Of a stretch of DNA of 64,000 nucleotides, positions 62,073-64,000 are shown in pieces; positions within the stretch are counted from its first letter, which is position 1; each line of letters opens with the position of its first letter. The notes below the pieces were generated by a model that saw only the letters and a list, made by a program, of their open reading frames with translations, made no database searches and had not been told where the DNA came from. The DNA is taken from assembly GCF_900090105.1 (NCBI RefSeq), contig NZ_FMDM01000009.1:124001-188000 (forward strand), read 5' to 3'. Position numbers and translations under genes: made by a program. The DNA is from Micromonospora humi (GTDB lineage: Bacteria; Actinomycetota; Actinomycetes; Mycobacteriales; Micromonosporaceae).

Positions 62073-62699
62073 ATGGCTCGTTACACCGGTGCTGACTGCC
62101 GCCGTTGCCGGCGGGAGAAGATGAAGCTGTTCCTCAAGGGCAGCAAGTGCGATGGCCCGAAGTGCCCGTTCGAGTCCCGGCCGTTCCCGCCCGGGCAGCA
62201 CGGCCGCGGCCGCACGAAGGAGACGGAGTACCTGCTCCAGCTCCGTGAGAAGCAGAAGGCCCGCCGTGTCTACGGCGTGCTGGAGAAGCAGTTCCGCGGC
62301 TACTACGAAGAGGCCGTGGGCAAGAAGGCCAAGACGGGTGAGGTTCTGCTGCAGATCCTCGAGTCGCGGCTGGACAACGTGGTCTACCGGGCCGGCTACG
62401 CCAAGTCCCGGGACATGGCCCGTCAGCTGGTCAAGCACGGTCACTTCACGGTGAACGGCAAGAAGGTCGACATCCCGTCGTACCGCGTCAAGGAGCACGA
62501 CATCGTCGAGGTCCGGGGCAAGAGCAAGGAGCTCACCCCGTTCATCGTCGCGCAGGCCGAGGCCGGCTCCAAGACCGTTCCGGCGTGGCTCGAGGCCATC
62601 CCCAGCCAGATGAAGGTCCTCGTGCACTCGCTCCCGGCCCGCCAGGTGATCGACACCCAGGTCCAGGAGCAGCTGATCGTCGAGCTCTACTCCAAGTAA
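62073..62699 (+). CDS. rpsD: 30S ribosomal protein S4
   Basis: 208 aa. N-terminal segment with CRRCRREKMKLFLKG, C-D-GPKCPFE (a Cys set as in zinc-type S4), then the S4 domain SRLDNVVYRAGYAKSRDMAR. It binds 16S rRNA and in E. coli represses the alpha operon. Confidence 0.97.
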   Translation: MARYTGADCRRCRREKMKLFLKGSKCDGPKCPFESRPFPPGQHGRGRTKETEYLLQLREKQKARRVYGVLEKQFRGYYEEAVGKKAKTGEVLLQILESRLDNVVYRAGYAKSRDMARQLVKHGHFTVNGKKVDIPSYRVKEHDIVEVRGKSKELTPFIVAQAEAGSKTVPAWLEAIPSQMKVLVHSLPARQVIDTQVQEQLIVELYSK

Positions 62700-62794
62700 G
62701 GGCTCGTTGCGGTGGCCCGTCCCCCGGGGCGGGCCACCGGAACAGTTGTGTCGTGGGCGTCAAATAGCGGGCGCCCCGGAAGAGAAGAGAAAAG

Positions 62795-63817
62795 ATGCTC
62801 ATCAGCCAGCGACCGTCTCTCTCCGAAGAGTCGATCAACGAGACCCGGTCCCGGTTCACCATCGAGCCGCTGGAGCCCGGCTTCGGCTACACGCTCGGCA
62901 ACTCGCTGCGGCGTACGTTGCTGTCGTCCATCCCCGGTGCGGCGGTCACCTCGATCAAGATCGACGGTGTCCTGCACGAGTTCACCACGATCCCCGGGGT
63001 CAAGGAGGACGTGGTCGAGCTCGTCATGAACATCAAGGAGCTGTGCGTCAGCTCTGAGCACGACGAGCCGGTCAGCATGTACCTGCGCAAGCAGGGCCCG
63101 GGCGACGTGACCGCCGGCGACATCCAGCCCCCGGCCGGTGTCTCGGTGCACAACCCGGACCTGAAGCTCGCCACCCTCAACGGCAAGGGCCGGCTCGACA
63201 TGGAGCTGACCGTCGAGCGGGGCCGGGGCTACGTCACCGCCGCGCAGAACAAGCAGGCGGGCGCCGAGATCGGCCGGATCCCGGTCGACTCGATCTACTC
63301 GCCGGTGCTCAAGGTGACGTACCGCGTCGAGGCGACCCGCGTCGAGCAGCGGACCGACTTCGACCGGCTGATCATCGACGTCGAGACCAAGCCGTCGATG
63401 GGCCCGCGTACCGCGCTGGCCTCCGCCGGTTCGACGCTGGTGGAGCTGTTCGGCCTCGCCCGTGAGCTGGACGAGACCGCCGAGGGCATCGACATCGGGC
63501 CGTCCCCGCAGGACGCCCAGCTGGCGGCGGACCTGGCTCTGCCGATCGAGGAGCTGGACCTCACCGTCCGCTCCTACAACTGCCTCAAGCGCGAGGGCAT
63601 CAACTCCGTTGGTGAGCTGATCGGGCGTACCGAGGCCGACCTTCTCGACATCCGCAACTTCGGTCAGAAGTCGATCGACGAGGTCAAGATGAAGCTCGCC
63701 GGGATGGGCCTGGGGCTGAAGGACTCGGCTCCGAACTTCGACCCGGCGCACGTCGTGGACGCCTTCGGCGAGGCCGACTACGACACCGACGACTACCGCG
63801 AGACCGAGCAGCTCTAG
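62795..63817 (+). CDS. rpoA: DNA-directed RNA polymerase subunit alpha
   Basis: 340 aa. N-terminal domain with TIEPLEPGFGYTLGNSLRRT and the dimer region; C-terminal promoter-contact domain LDLTVRSYNCLKREGINSVG and LLDIRNFGQKSIDEVK. The ~20-residue acidic tail is typical of actinobacteria. Confidence 0.97.
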   Translation: MLISQRPSLSEESINETRSRFTIEPLEPGFGYTLGNSLRRTLLSSIPGAAVTSIKIDGVLHEFTTIPGVKEDVVELVMNIKELCVSSEHDEPVSMYLRKQGPGDVTAGDIQPPAGVSVHNPDLKLATLNGKGRLDMELTVERGRGYVTAAQNKQAGAEIGRIPVDSIYSPVLKVTYRVEATRVEQRTDFDRLIIDVETKPSMGPRTALASAGSTLVELFGLARELDETAEGIDIGPSPQDAQLAADLALPIEELDLTVRSYNCLKREGINSVGELIGRTEADLLDIRNFGQKSIDEVKMKLAGMGLGLKDSAPNFDPAHVVDAFGEADYDTDDYRETEQL

Positions 63818-63851
63818 TCCGCGCTGCCGCCACACCTGAGGAGCACCAAGC

Positions 63852-64000
63852 ATGCCCACGCCCACCAAGGGCCCCCGCCTCGGCGGCAGCCCCGCGCACG
63901 AGCGGCTGATGCTGGCCAACCTGGCCACCGCGCTGTTCCAGCACGGCAAGATCCAGACCACCGAGACGAAGGCCCGGCGGCTCCGCCCGCTGGCCGAGCA
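63852..64000 (+). CDS. rplQ: 50S ribosomal protein L17 (partial, runs off the window)
   Basis: The first 49 codons are present: MPTPTKGPRLGGSPAHERLM, then NLATALFQHGKIQTTETKA-type sequence unique to L17. GAGGAGCACCAAGC precedes the ATG. The 3' part is outside the window. Confidence 0.93.
   Translation, partial: MPTPTKGPRLGGSPAHERLMLANLATALFQHGKIQTTETKARRLRPLAE

Overview
The window is very GC-rich (over 70% by eye), with third codon positions almost always G or C, GTG and TTG starts, and AGGAGG-type or leaderless translation starts. The gene order and protein sequences fit a high-GC actinomycete, most likely Micromonospora or a close relative in the Micromonosporaceae. Supporting marks are the rpmG-hadAB-tRNA-Trp-secE-nusG-rplKA-rplJL-rpoBC order, the str, S10, spc and alpha ribosomal clusters in near continuity, and a GC-palindromic repeat of the type I recall from Micromonospora genomes.

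Layout. (1) 88-10531: a partial complex I cluster, nuoC-nuoH, then three unrelated genes (Xi-class glutathione transferase-like, SnoaL-like, Uma2-like), then nuoI-J-K-L-M-N with 1-4 base overlaps. Genes for NuoA, B, D, E, F and G are not present in the window. (2) 10685-18125: htpX, an MFS exporter preceded by a 21-codon ORF, an unrecognised membrane protein with a C-terminal alpha/beta-hydrolase domain, two convergent MFS genes of which one has no stop codon until it has crossed its neighbour, an orphan barstar-like gene and a YajQ-family gene. (3) 18273-20654: tRNA-Tyr followed by the scar of one or two integrative elements. A 99-bp direct repeat of the tRNA 3' half plus its terminator flanks a frameshifted integrase C-terminus and a DUF4265 gene. 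Beyond the second copy lie a small GntR regulator and three short element-type ORFs, the last a truncated XRE-like regulator. (4) 20674-24584: two small uncharacterised genes, a 43-aa secreted-peptide-like ORF and a membrane-GAF-GGDEF-EAL cyclic-di-GMP protein.

(5) 24680-40010: tRNA-Thr, tRNA-Met, rpmG, hadA, hadB, tRNA-Trp, secE, nusG, rplK, rplA, an ABC transporter pair, the L10 leader with attenuator, rplJ, rplL, rpoB and rpoC. (6) 40129-41514: two small membrane proteins, one with a proline-rich repeat domain. (7) 41695-46429: the str operon (rpsL, rpsG, fusA, tuf) from a clear promoter. (8) 46445-64000: the S10 operon, spc operon, secY-adk-map, a DUF1707 gene next to an unusual AT-rich palindrome, then infA-rpmJ-rpsM-rpsK-rpsD-rpoA and the start of rplQ.

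Most of the right-hand 40 kb is conserved information-processing machinery. The str and S10 operons share a 20-base leader sequence at the base of a small hairpin. The unusual material is at the interrupted nuo cluster, the antisense-overlapping MFS gene, the tRNA-Tyr scar, the small peptide ORF upstream of the cyclic-di-GMP gene, and the palindrome at 59713-59752. No wholly new multi-gene system could be demonstrated from the sequence alone.
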